Assembly: GCA_014529385.2 (NCBI GenBank)
Contig: CM043958.1
Location: forward strand, 143,550,734 to 143,614,733
Length of the DNA: 64,000 bases
Reading direction: 5' to 3'
Origin: Adiantum capillus-veneris
Taxonomy: Eukaryota > Streptophyta > Polypodiopsida > Polypodiales > Pteridaceae
Below are positions 1 to 9,948 of this stretch, piece after piece (positions within the stretch are counted from its first letter, which is position 1; the number at the start of each line of letters is the position of its first letter). A model generated the notes under the pieces. It worked only from the letters and a program-made list of their open reading frames with translations, had not been told where the DNA came from and did no database searches. A program made the position numbers and the translations under genes.

Positions 1-910
1 TGTATGCTTGTATACCCTTGCTAGATAGTTGCTCGTATTGTCTTTCAACAAGGTGTCAATAGCTTCTACAAACATGAACTCTCTAGGGTTGATAAGCATC
101 ACATTGATCGGTGGCTTCTTTTGACAATTAGACCATCCATCTAATGCTATGTTGCAACCATATGTAGGAACAAAGTCTACCACCGTGTACTTGAGGATGG
201 CTTCAAGACTATCTTTTACTTTATCTAAATACTCAATGCGCATCTTGATGTAATGAGAAAGCACAAACCCTTTTTTGGTTGTGCTCATCAAAGAATCTTG
301 AAATATGGGTTTGCGCATAGCATTGAATGGTATGGCTTTCATCCATTTCAAGTGTAACTCAAGCAACCACTACTTATCTAATGCTTCATACATCATTCAT
401 CCATTGGATGATGCTAAGCTTGATTTAGTTGTGTTAGGGTCCATTGCTGACGTTGAAGCATGCCCATCAAGAGGAGTCGAATGGGAAGGATATTGCTCAT
501 TTGCTTGCATAAGCACATGCTCCATAACCTCATTGCCACCAACGGCCATTTCAACATCCTCAAAAACTTCTTTAGGGGCACCATCTTTCATTTTAGCTGC
601 AATAATCTGCTCTGCTTTGCACAAACACATTGGAAATTTAACATGAATATTTATTGGCAGAGCCATAATACTCCAACACACTACCAGGGACTTTAAACAA
701 ACACTCTGTGATTCTAGTCGCATTACCACTAAACTCTTGGCCACAAGACTTGCATTTCAATTGACATGTATTCTTCTTGGCAAGAAACTCATGCACATAT
801 TTCCACTCGTGTCCTCTCACCATATTGCACAAGGATAATATTTTGTTGACAGCAGTAAATTCAGCTATCAATTTTGTGGTAAAAAACAATTTAAGCATCG
901 AACAACACAA
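1..910 (-). pseudogene. hAT-like transposase fragment (BED zinc finger + DUF659)
   Basis: Transposase remnant read right to left and cut by the window edge. The N-terminal part (about 910-690) encodes a BED-type zinc finger with the pattern CKSCGQEF, then ITECLFKVPG, matching the Cys-x2-Cys and 'TRLKxHL' region of plant hAT-derived BED/DUF659 proteins, although the usual histidine positions are degraded. The region 400-700 is a low-complexity linker. From about 360 to 1 the minus strand reads through a good DUF659 core with IPFNAMRKPIF and then ALDGWSNCQKKPPINVML; the DGW motif is diagnostic. The frame carries a TAG stop near 371-373 and a frame change between the BED and linker parts, so it is a pseudogene. 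Such elements move as cut-and-paste DNA transposons. The 3' part of the gene lies outside the window. The gene also matters as the target of the viral insertion: its BED exon is repeated, truncated, at 8008-8194. Confidence 0.8.
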
Positions 911-1805
911 GCAATGCTCTATCTATCAATCTAGTGATCAAAATCTATCTACATGATCAATTTACAATAAGAAATGATGGTCTACCATTCTCTATGTATC
1001 AACTCATGACAATCAATCCACATCGTTCCAAACAAAAAATGACATAATGAGTTAAAACAAAACATTTCAATCATAGTATTCATCCTACTATATCAATTTA
1101 TCTAAAGTACAAGCTTTTGGCTTTCATACATTACGATAATCGATAATTTTAATCACTTATAAAAAACAATACATATAAATTACATCATTTCACATTGCAC
1201 TATATCAATTTATCCAAAGTGAAAGCTTACAAATTTCACACATTACGAGAATCAAGAATATTAATCAAGTCTTAGAGATGATTATCATTACAAAATGCAC
1301 AAGCTGGAGGAGCTACAAGTGACATTGTTAAATGATAATCAATTGCAAACCTGAAAATTATCGTATCTATCTGAAGTGCGAACATGAAGTTCTCACACTC
1401 CACGATAGATCTTTGAGCACTTATCTATCTACAGTTCGAGCACGTGTACGATCACACAGTACTATAGATCTTGCAATCCAAATAAACATAACTAAATATC
1501 AATATATTTGGACATGATATTCCTACATTTTCATTTCAGTGAGAACATAGTGTGATGGCTCTACATAGGACATAAATTTGTCTACCTACGCTCACTTTGA
1601 AGTGAGAAAAACTATACACGTCAAAATCAAACATTGAACTAAATTAACCTCTATTATGCTATATTTTGTGAACGAATTATCTCATGTGAGAGTACACCCT
1701 ACATACAACGGCAATACCTAAATTATATCACTAATTCACTTTCAAATGTCAGTTAACTGAGCACATAGCAAGTGACTCCTATACAACAAACACCTTGCAA
1801 AGAGT
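724..1805. repeat. Left copy of 1,082-bp direct repeat flanking the viral insertion
   Basis: This block recurs at 8008-9089 in the same orientation. By eye only about two substitutions separate the copies (for example near 1709/8993 and 1790/9074). It starts inside the hAT BED coding sequence and continues through AT-rich non-coding DNA. The left copy is continuous with the rest of the transposase on its left; the right copy is continuous with host DNA on its right. It does not begin TG or end CA and has no primer site next to it, so it is not an LTR. The simplest reading is host DNA duplicated when the viral DNA between the copies was inserted. Confidence 0.88.
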
Positions 1806-2359
1806 TCCAAGATCGCAACAGAGAAGCCTTCTTTCGCAGTAAGCTCTGTGATCTCACTCAGATAAAGAAATATCAGCAGCATATGACCGAGCTGATGTAC
1901 CAGTTTCCAGGGGGCTACTTCAAGACTGGGTATAAGCAATACTATGTAAATTCTTTTCCTGAATCTTTTGCAAATCTGATTAAGGAAAGAATTAAAGTTG
2001 CTAGACTGCATATTGATGAAAACATCTCCCTTGCCCAAATTAATGCTTTTATCAATGAAGTTACTCATCTTGAATGTGCTCGACTAAGAGTTAAGCGTGA
2101 CATCAAGCAAGTCAAAGGATTCAATTCCAGCTTCTGCACCAAAGAAGCTACAGCCCAACAGTTCGGATGTAGGCAGGCTGAAGAATGCCATTGTAAAGTC
2201 AAACCTCACCAAAATAAGTTTGGAAAAAAGTTCAAGGTAGTTAGAAAGAAGAGAAAGCTCAGCCAGGAAGAAAGACAATAGGTAAAATGCTACATTTGTG
2301 GTAAACCTGGTCACATCGCTCCTAACTGCCCAAAGAGGAAGAAAAAAATTGGAAATGCT
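1806..2359 (+). pseudogene. Caulimovirid coat-protein C-terminal part with CCHC zinc finger
   Basis: Starts abruptly at the host-virus junction, inside the coat domain. It encodes the C-terminal half of the capsid core (tyrosine-rich helix region, then ESFANLIKERI) followed by a basic arm rich in Lys and Arg (about 2180-2280). The zinc finger CYICGKPGHIAPNC lies at about 2288-2329 and fits C-x2-C-x4-H-x4-C, the RNA-binding motif found at the end of caulimovirid coat proteins. A TAG stop at 2279-2281 separates the arm from the zinc finger, but the frame is unchanged across it. The missing N-terminal half of the same protein is at the far end of the insert, before 8007. Capsid assembly and RNA packaging are the family roles; this copy cannot make the whole protein. 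Confidence 0.8.
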
Positions 2360-3796
2360 GTGTTAAAAGACAGATACGAATATGAAGTCTTCTACTGTAA
2401 TGTTCTTCAGAAGAAAGTCTTTCCCATCAGGCAATACACACTGTATGACGCTGATGAATCAGACTCTTCTACTAAAGGATCGAGTTCTGAGTCGACTGAA
2501 AACCCTACAGACGAACCTGTTTTTTCCGATGACAGCTTGGCCAATGATAGCTTCACCAAAATGTCTAATATGGTAAGGAAACCTTATCCTTTTCCTAAGA
2601 ATGCTAGGTATGATTCTTCTTCTACAGACGAAGTCACCACAAGTACAAGCGAAGAATCAGATACATGGAAAAAGGATTCTAGGCCTCTGAAAATGAGTCT
2701 TTCAAAGAAGGAGCAAAAACGGTATCATCCATTGCCCTTATTTAGAAGTATGGTCGAACAAACTGCTGACATTGTCAATCAACTAGAATGGAAACAGCAA
2801 ATGAATCAGAAATTAACTTCTGGTGGTCACCCATCTTCTACTAGACAACCAACCAAGGCTACTGCATATGCATCTGCTTCAACGTCTGTCCCTCAACAAC
2901 CACCTATGGAGCCTTTTGCTACTACTGGTCATCGCCATTCGCCTATGGAGTCTGCAACAGAATTCATACAGGTATGCAGTAAGAATGACAAGGCTATCCT
3001 AGATGCCATCCAAAATGTGCATCTAGAATGCAAAGGTTTAAGCCAACGCTTAACCTCAATGGAATCTCAGTTAGCCTCTATTGAAGCAAAACTGGATCAG
3101 ACTTATGCTATTGCCACTAATCTCAATGACTTAGTAGCAATGAATCAGGTTGCTACCGAGCCCATTAGTGAATGGGTACCTGATCATATCATCAATGTTT
3201 GTGATGTCATTTATTTTGACACCAAATTCAATAGGGCATTCTACTCTGAGGTTTGGATTAAATTTCCTCACATCCCATCATTTCATGTTGATGCATTATG
3301 GGATTCCGGATCGGTTATGTCTTACATTAACCAAGCCTTGGTTCCACCTCACTTAGTTGAATTACTACCTTCTAGTATCACAGTTTCTTATGCCAATAAT
3401 ACCAGAGGCCGAATTCAAAAGGTTGTATCTTGTAAGATTGCTATTGGGACAGTCATGTTTCTTATTACACTATATCTGCACCCTCATCCAAATACTGATC
3501 TTACTCTTGGCGCAGATCTAGTCTCTCAGATAACACCTTTTTCAGTTCTACCTGATCTCTCCATACAATTTTCTGTTCGAGATGTTGCTCATCAGGTAAG
3601 TACTAAACCTCGCGGTGCTCTTCTTTTAGGGGGGATGATTCCAAATCTCCCTAATCCTGAGAAAGAAGAAAGATTTCAGCAATGGTTTCTATCAGAACGA
3701 AGTAAGTATGCCAAGGAATTGGAAGCAATTAGAGAATTGCTTACACTACATACTAGTGACAACCCCTTAGAATTTTGGGATAGAGAAGAGTACTAG
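2360..3796 (+). pseudogene. Caulimovirid polyprotein: Ser-rich linker, coiled coil and aspartic protease
   Basis: Continues the zinc-finger frame. Residues about 25-100 are acidic and rich in Ser and Thr. Residues about 205-270 form a heptad-like coiled coil (IQNVHLECKGL then MESQLASIEAKL). The retropepsin-like protease domain follows at about residues 290-430, with the active-site triplet DSG in ALWDSGSVMSYIN and a C-terminal LTLGADLVSQ that corresponds to the 'ILG' strand. In the family this protease cleaves the polyprotein. The block ends with a TAG at 3794-3796 immediately before the reverse transcriptase in the same frame, so the break is a point change. This stretch is open for 478 codons despite the other lesions. 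Confidence 0.82.
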
Positions 3797-4549
3797 GTGT
3801 CTCTCCCCGGAAACCCTCCTACTGCAGGACTGAAAGCAACCCATCTAGGCATGTCTTTAGAGGACACCAAACTCTGCAATGAAGAAATTGGACAGTTGCT
3901 AAAGAATGGTTTACTTTCTCCCAGTAACAATGCTTTTGCTTGCCACGCATTTTATGTCAATAACCACTCTGAACAGAAAAGAGGAAAGAAGCGACTTGTA
4001 ATCAATTACAAGCCGATTAATGATTGGCTTGAGCCACGCAGGTTTCCTCTACCACTTAAGGATGATCTGCTTAGAAGAATCAAGAGCTATAAAGTATTCT
4101 CTAAATTTGATCTCAAAAGTGGTTTTTGGAAATTTAAAATACATCCAGTTGACAAGCACAAAACTAGTTTTGTAGTGCCGCAAGGAATGTTTGAGTGGAA
4201 TGTTCTGCCCATGGGAATTAAACCTACTCCCTCTCTATGCCAAGAAAGGATTGAAATCATTTTTGTAGATTGCAGGGAATTCCTACTTTTATATATTGAC
4301 GATATTTTGGTATATTCCAAAGATGTCAATAGCCATGTCAAACATTTACATCTGTTCTTAAAGAAACTGCAAAACACTGGACTTGTTCTGAGCTTAAAGA
4401 AGATTGAGCTTTGTCAATCTCAGGAAGCTTTTCTAGGAGTGGAGATTTTTTCAGGATGTATCAAGATGCAACCTCATGTCCTTAATAAACTAGAAAGTTT
4501 TCCTGAGGTTTTTTCTGATAAGAAGCAGCTCTAGTCTTTTGTTGGATGC
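3797..4549 (+). pseudogene. Caulimovirid reverse transcriptase
   Basis: RNA/DNA-dependent DNA polymerase domain of the pararetrovirus. Visible motifs in order: RLVINYKPIN (motif 1/2), FSKFDLKSGFWKFKI (motif A, with the catalytic Asp), PQGMFEWNVLPMGIKPTPS (motif B), LLLYIDDILVYS (motif C, YIDD at about 4294-4305), then the thumb-region FLGVEIF. All three catalytic aspartates are present. Frame is continuous from the protease block across a TAG at 3794 and into RNase H across another TAG at 4532-4534. In the family it copies pregenomic RNA into virion DNA using initiator Met-tRNA as primer; the matching primer site is at 5715. Confidence 0.9.
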
Positions 4550-5109
4550 TTGCAATGGATAGCCCCCCAATATCCTCATTTGGCTAAAGATTTGCTCATC
4601 TTTAAGGAACTGGAACGCAGCACTCAGTTCTTCTGGACTGACCAGATGACAAAGACAGTTCAACAACTAAAGAAGTTCTGTAGTCATTTACCACCACTAC
4701 AAATTCCCTCTGATAAACCTCTAGTGGTATACTCAGACGCATCTGAAGAAGCTTGGGGAGGTATCCTCTGTGAGGAAACAGAGAATGGCCCTGTCATCTG
4801 TCGATGGGCGTCTGGGTGTTTCAAAGATCCAGAGGCCAAGTATCATTCGATTCAACGAGAACTACTTGCAGGAGTAAATTCAGTTTTGGATTTCCGCTTA
4901 TTTTTAATGGGAATCCCATTCACACTTCGCAGTGACCTTAAGCACTTTGGAAAGTTTTTAGAAGAGAAAAATGCTTGAAAAGTGGGTAACACCCGCATTT
5001 TAGAATGGTCTTACAAACTTACTCACTTTGATATTTCCTATGAATATGTGCCAGGTCATAAGAATAATATTGCTGATTTACTCTCGCGAATCAAAAAAGG
5101 GGAGGGATG
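4550..5109 (+). pseudogene. Caulimovirid RNase H domain and polyprotein C-terminus
   Basis: Continues the reverse transcriptase frame after a TAG at 4532. The connection FVGCLQWIAPQYPHLA leads to RNase H with the first catalytic Asp in VVYSDASEEAWGGIL, the Glu in QRELLAG and the third Asp in LRSDLKHFGKF. A TGA at 4976-4978 interrupts the frame, which then continues through YVPGHKNNIADLLSRI (the conserved 'N-x-AD-x-LSR' ending) to a TGA at 5107-5109. RNase H removes the RNA template during reverse transcription. The final stop is where the genuine polyprotein should end; the AD-LSR tail is normally the end of this domain. Confidence 0.87.
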
Positions 5110-5404
5110 ATGACAGTAACAGTTCAACACTTTTGATCAGCTCAACACTTTTGACAACTCAACACTAGTGTCAGCTCAACTCATCTACTTTCGGCACGAA
5201 TATGTATGTCCATACCCACTAATGTCCACTTCCTTGTACTACTGTTACCTTTTTGAAAAATGTATTGCACCTACCCACTTTATGCAAGCACTAAGACAGT
5301 GGTATTCAACTATGACAGCTGTATCTCACTAAGACAGCTGTATCCCACTATGTAATATTTTCATTATCTTTCCACGCGTCGACGAACTCCCAACCTCCCT
5401 CATG
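5110..5404 (+). promoter_or_regulatory. Caulimovirid intergenic region upstream of the TATA box, with short repeats
   Basis: Non-coding DNA between the end of the polyprotein and the TATA box, where caulimovirids carry their pregenomic RNA promoter. Two sets of short direct repeats are visible. CTCAACACTTTTGA occurs near 5136 and 5150-5160 with further CTCAACAC/CTCAACTC variants to 5185. A second unit around ACTAAGACAGCTGTAT recurs about three times in 5290-5345. Repeats of this kind upstream of a TATA box are plausible enhancer elements, but no specific factor site can be assigned. Confidence 0.55.
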
Positions 5405-5411
5405 TATATAA
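5405..5411 (+). promoter_or_regulatory. TATA box of the caulimovirid pregenomic promoter
   Basis: TATATAA followed by GGAAGGG, in the only long non-coding gap of the viral insert and about 300 bases before the primer site. This is the expected place for the promoter that drives the terminally redundant pregenomic RNA. Transcription would start about 30 bases further on. No test of activity is possible from sequence. Confidence 0.65.
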
Positions 5412-5714
5412 GGAAGGGTTTTGTTCATAGAAAGGGCATCTTTGAATAAGCCTTCTATCTAGTGTTCTGAGAAGCTATATTGTATCAAACCATCATCCGC
5501 CTTCACCTTGTAACCCTGTTCTGTCCATGACTAAGCTGCAGTTACCTTTTGTCTATCTTGATCACCTGTGTTAGTACGATCTGTTTATCGTGTGTGTTCA
5601 TCTGTGTTCATCTGGTATACATCATTTGCGCCTTATCTCTGCTAAAGAAGAGTATTCTTCTTTGATCTTGTGAGTGTTTGAGTTTTTCCTTTGTATTCCG
5701 CTATCTAATTTAAT

Positions 5715-5728
5715 TGGTATCAGAGCCA
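5715..5728 (+). other. Primer binding site for initiator Met-tRNA (caulimovirid)
   Basis: TGGTATCAGAGCCA is complementary to the 3' end of plant initiator Met-tRNA, the primer used by all Caulimoviridae for minus-strand DNA synthesis and the conventional zero point of their genome maps. It sits 250 bases before the movement protein start. Confidence 0.92.
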
Positions 5729-5965
5729 GTCATTTATCGTTGCTGTATGAAAGTGGATAGTAATAGTTTCTTCTCTTATCAAGTAACTTACTCGATAAGC
5801 CACGAGCATCATCATTGAAATTAAGTAAAGCTTAATAGTCGCGTCGCTTAGGCAAGGTGCCGTTTAGACGCTGACGTTTCAGAAGCTTACCCAGAGAATT
5901 TCAATTCAAGCTCGGCTATCAAGTTACACCCGAAGAAACCTCTACCTCTCTACCTTCCTTCAGCA

Positions 5966-6607
5966 ATGGCCATGATTATCTCTTCATTCAAGAAGCTACT
6001 CACAGACAGTATCGAAGTAGAGGAATCTACTCCTCAAGCCAGATGGAGTTTACCAGCTGTGACTGCTAAACAGGTATATAGGCACAACAAACTCTTTTCT
6101 TTATCAGCAAATACTTTGTACCATGAGACTCATGGAAAGCTTAGCATCAAGGACAGTGATACTGATGATCATGTCATCCATCTGTTCGAAGAGCTATCAG
6201 AATTCAAAGAAAAGGCTTTAAAAAGAAACCATCAGTTTGTGCATATAGGGTACATAGCAGTAGGTATAATACCTCTCTTCCGTAAGGGTCTTAATGTGTC
6301 ATGTATAGGATCTTTACTAGACACTAGACACAAAAACTTGAATGATCAAACAATCAGCATCCTTCAGGGTAGCCTATCTAATGGTCCTATATATATAGAA
6401 TGCTTCCCTAATTTCCCTTGCAGCCTATCTGATAGATACTTCAATGAAGTAGTATCTTTGTTGATCAAGACACATGGTCTTGATATGAAGAATGTTGCTG
6501 CCCACCTGCAGATAGCATATAGGATGATTGTTCGCACAGTGAATACATGCATTCCTTCTGTCTACAATCCTGGATATTTACAGGATTCAGAATCATCAAA
6601 AGGATAG
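5966..6607 (+). pseudogene. Caulimovirid movement protein (30K superfamily)
   Basis: Opens with ATG at 5966, the first substantial start after the leader, and encodes about 213 residues before a TAG at 6605-6607. The core matches the 30K movement proteins of caulimovirids: IGYIAVGIIPLFRKG, then CIGSLLDTRHKNLNDQTIS with the conserved Asp-Arg, SNGPIYIECFPNFPCSLSD, and VAAHLQIAYRM. In the family this protein enlarges plasmodesmata to let virus move between cells. The frame continues after the TAG into the next block, so the movement protein was probably the N-terminal part of a longer polyprotein, as in petuviruses. The stop is then an acquired lesion, or else a real gene end; I favour the first because the frame is kept. 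Confidence 0.85.
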
Positions 6608-8007
6608 AATATAGTTATGAAAGTAGATGATACTACTTTGGGCACTCTACCTGAAATAGTAGAGTGGCAGGAAGTACAGTTTCTTGCTGAATGGAAATTA
6701 AATATTTCCAAGACTCTCATGAATGAGGTTCATAACCCCGAACCAATGAAGATTGAGCGTTTGGGCTCAACAGACCAGTACAAAGTTCTTGGAAAATCGA
6801 AGTCTAGGAGAGAACTTGCTTCTGTTCTTGCTTCACCACAATATCAGACTGCATCTACGAGTTCTGCAGTGTCTTCAAGTAAAGGTCGTCCAAAGCTAAT
6901 GTGCATACATCCAGAGACCTACAAAGATTTTGAAGGTCTGTTCAGATGCAAGCTTTGTAATCGCATAATTGCCACTGACTTCGCCATCAATGGAATTGAA
7001 TGTCTCACCAAGGAGGCAATCAATGATAAAGATATGTCAACCAGTCAACCATACATCTAGCCTTCTCCGAATTCAAGATTGCAACCACTGGAAGCTGCGT
7101 CAAATTGGCATACCAATGCCAATAAAGAGCTGGCTGCTTTGCAATACCAGGTATTATCTAAGCTAGCCGTCTTCACTTCACCTATGTCTCTTGCTAGACC
7201 AGTATTCATCCCTGAATTTAAGCTTCAGCAACAACCAGTAGTCACTTTTGGTGGCACAAGTGACGACAAAACATTCCCACGAATGTTTTCTGCAGTGCAA
7301 CAGGAGTTAGCAATTGAATCTGTCGATCAATTTCCACCGCACATGTCTCCATTTCTTGATGAGGATCTCGTTGATGGCTTCGATCCTGATTTTCGTTGGG
7401 GGGAAAATGCACAGTTACAGACATGGGAACAAAGGCAACAACTAGGAGAGGAAATTCACAACATTTTGTCGGAGGATATTGATTGGATTGTCCTACAAGA
7501 TGACTCTTGTGTCAAATATGATGACATAGAGTTAGATGAGATACATGTGCAGATACTGCAGATATTTCCAGACCTGACAGCATCTTCTGACGATGAATCA
7601 GTTATCAGTACTGATGAAGAAATCAGAATTATGAACCCTGTCAGTAGAGCAACAGGAAAGATGAAGGTAGAATCGCCTACCTCTTCCTCTACTAACTTAA
7701 AAGGGGTAAGTAAGATTGGGGATATGAGCATTCTTGATATAGATGGTCTGTCACAGGGAGAGATCTGGAAAGTGTTTGAATTTATATATAATTCTGCTCA
7801 CTATGGTATCTTGTATAAGGAATTAACTCAACGACAATCTGTCTCTATGATTGTGGCCGGATTTCAAGGTATGGTGAGAGCATGGTGGGACGATTTGAGT
7901 GTTGAAAGTAAAACCTACATTATGCAGGGAGGACCCAAAGGCAGGGAAAACTTTGATAATGTAATATCTCTGTTCTTTGCTGCTCTAGTCATGCAATTCC
8001 TAGGATC
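6608..8007 (+). pseudogene. Caulimovirid polyprotein: linker and N-terminal part of coat protein
   Basis: Same frame as the movement protein, interrupted by TAG at 7058-7060. The first part contains a Cys cluster (MCIHPETYKDFEGLF then CKLCNRII) that looks like a zinc ribbon of unknown role. Next comes an acidic stretch (about 7480-7630, DDESVISTDEE), a common feature ahead of pararetroviral capsid domains. From about 7740 the capsid core begins: IWKVFEFIYNSAHYG and VRAWWDDLS with the Trp-Trp pair. The reading stops making viral sense near 8001-8010, where host repeat DNA starts. The following part of the domain is found at 1806 onward, showing the circular permutation. Confidence 0.78.
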
Positions 8008-9089
8008 TACCACTAAACTCTTGGCCACAAGACTTGCATTTCAATTGACATGTATTCTTCTTGGCAAGAAACTCATGCACATATTTCCACTCGTGTCCTC
8101 TCACCATATTGCACAAGGATAATATTTTGTTGACAGCAGTAAATTCAGCTATCAATTTTGTGGTAAAAAACAATTTAAGCATCGAACAACACAAGCAATG
8201 CTCTATCTATCAATCTAGTGATCAAAATCTATCTACATGATCAATTTACAATAAGAAATGATGGTCTACCATTCTCTATGTATCAACTCATGACAATCAA
8301 TCCACATCGTTCCAAACAAAAAATGACATAATGAGTTAAAACAAAACATTTCAATCATAGTATTCATCCTACTATATCAATTTATCTAAAGTACAAGCTT
8401 TTGGCTTTCATACATTACGATAATCGATAATTTTAATCACTTATAAAAAACAATACATATAAATTACATCATTTCACATTGCACTATATCAATTTATCCA
8501 AAGTGAAAGCTTACAAATTTCACACATTACGAGAATCAAGAATATTAATCAAGTCTTAGAGATGATTATCATTACAAAATGCACAAGCTGGAGGAGCTAC
8601 AAGTGACATTGTTAAATGATAATCAATTGCAAACCTGAAAATTATCGTATCTATCTGAAGTGCGAACATGAAGTTCTCACACTCCACGATAGATCTTTGA
8701 GCACTTATCTATCTACAGTTCGAGCACGTGTACGATCACACAGTACTATAGATCTTGCAATCCAAATAAACATAACTAAATATCAATATATTTGGACATG
8801 ATATTCCTACATTTTCATTTCAGTGAGAACATAGTGTGATGGCTCTACATAGGACATAAATTTGTCTACCTACGCTCACTTTGAAGTGAGAAAAACTATA
8901 CACGTCAAAATCAAACATTGAACTAAATTAACCTCTATTATGCTATATTTTGTGAACGAATTATCTCATGTGAGAGTACACCCTACATACAATGGCAATA
9001 CCTAAATTATATCACTAATTCACTTTCAAATGTCAGTTAACTGAGCACATAGCAAGTGACTCCTATACAACAGACACCTTGCAAAGAGT
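8008..9089. repeat. Right copy of the 1,082-bp host direct repeat
   Basis: Almost identical to 724-1805 with a constant offset of 7,284 bases. On the minus strand it begins in the BED zinc finger of the hAT-like gene, which is cut off at the viral junction (reading GQEFSG then stops), whereas in the left copy the finger continues. Beyond 9089 the sequence differs from the left copy because host DNA continues there and viral DNA there. Confidence 0.88.
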
Positions 9090-9660
9090 GAGAGTCCGAG
9101 TTCTACACAACATACAAGGCTTATACTATTTGACCTTAAAAATAAAATTATATGTCGAATTCTCATCAATATTTTAATTAATTTTTGATCAAATTTATTT
9201 TAAAACTATTTTATTAAATTTCAATGAATTTTAAAAGTCAAAGGTAAACTTTCTTTGTTAATTTACTCTGCACATGGATTACCTTTTGTGGTGTCAAATG
9301 TGCCCAAGAAGGCGTGTTGCTTCCTTATAAACAATTTTTTTGATCGAACAGTTTTTCAATTGAAATCTTTTTGATCAAATTTTTTTTAGCTCAAAAAGTT
9401 TTTGATCGAAATACTTAGAAGTTATACGGGAGCCAGATTTAGCTGATGTGGCATCGTATAAAACGAGCGTATAATATGACCCAAAAAATAATATGCCTAT
9501 TATTCACATATTATTTGTCTCTTGAATAGCAAATAATGCTACTTAGTATGTTAGAAAGAGAGGATGACATGCCGAGAAGCGTTCTAGTTGAGAGCAAGAG
9601 AAAGAGCACAAGAGGGTGAGAGTGATACATGTATGGACTAGGAGACTGTGGGTGTGTGTG
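9090..9660. other. AT-rich intergenic DNA, nothing recognised
   Basis: No coding pattern on either strand. The segment contains a loose reiteration of TTTTTGATC-type words (about 9335-9410), as in decayed retroelement leaders, but nothing assignable. Confidence 0.5.
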
Positions 9661-9665
9661 TAATT

Positions 9666-9666
<1 letters not shown>

Positions 9667-9750
<84 letters not shown>
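9667..9750. repeat. (GA)n microsatellite
   Basis: About 84 bases of uninterrupted GA. The long open frames across it are artefacts of dinucleotide repetition, not genes. Confidence 0.98.
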
Positions 9751-9753
<3 letters not shown>

Positions 9754-9857
9754 GGAGAGGGATGAGAGAGCGTGTGTGTGGGCATGTGGGTGGATGGGTA
9801 GGAGTGTGTGTGTGTGTGTGGCAAGAGAGAGGGCTGAATTGGCTGCCGAGCGATGGG

Positions 9858-9859
<2 letters not shown>

Positions 9860-9944
<85 letters not shown>
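9860..9944. repeat. (AG)n microsatellite
   Basis: About 85 bases of uninterrupted AG, 110 bases after the previous array and with GTGTG-rich DNA between them. The pair probably arose as one compound locus. Confidence 0.98.

Positions 9945-9948
<4 letters not shown>

Larger units (their letters stand above)
1806..8007 (+). mobile_element. Endogenous caulimovirid (pararetrovirus), circularly permuted single copy
   Basis: A 6.2-kb insert with the gene content of Caulimoviridae. In window order it holds the rest of a coat-protein region, a CCHC zinc finger, an aspartic protease, reverse transcriptase, RNase H, an intergenic region with TATA box and initiator-Met-tRNA primer site, a movement protein, and the start of the coat-protein region. 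The order is that of one circular genome opened inside the coat-protein gene, so a DNA circle or its copy was probably captured. No integrase is present, as expected for this family. All coding blocks share one frame (position mod 3 = 2) and are broken only by stop codons, not by frameshifts, consistent with one long polyprotein like that of petuviruses and florendoviruses. Flanked by the 1,082-bp host repeat. Genus cannot be assigned from this reading. Confidence 0.9.

Noticed and set aside
1332-1517. 61-codon ORF present identically at 1332 and 8616
   Set aside because: It is duplicated only because the whole 1,082-bp block is; no motif, and the surrounding DNA is AT-rich and non-coding.
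724-9089. Reading the 1,082-bp direct repeats as LTRs of one retrotransposon
   Set aside because: They lack TG…CA ends, no primer site or polypurine tract adjoins them, the BED exon runs across the left boundary, and the internal genes are those of a caulimovirid with its own internal primer site.
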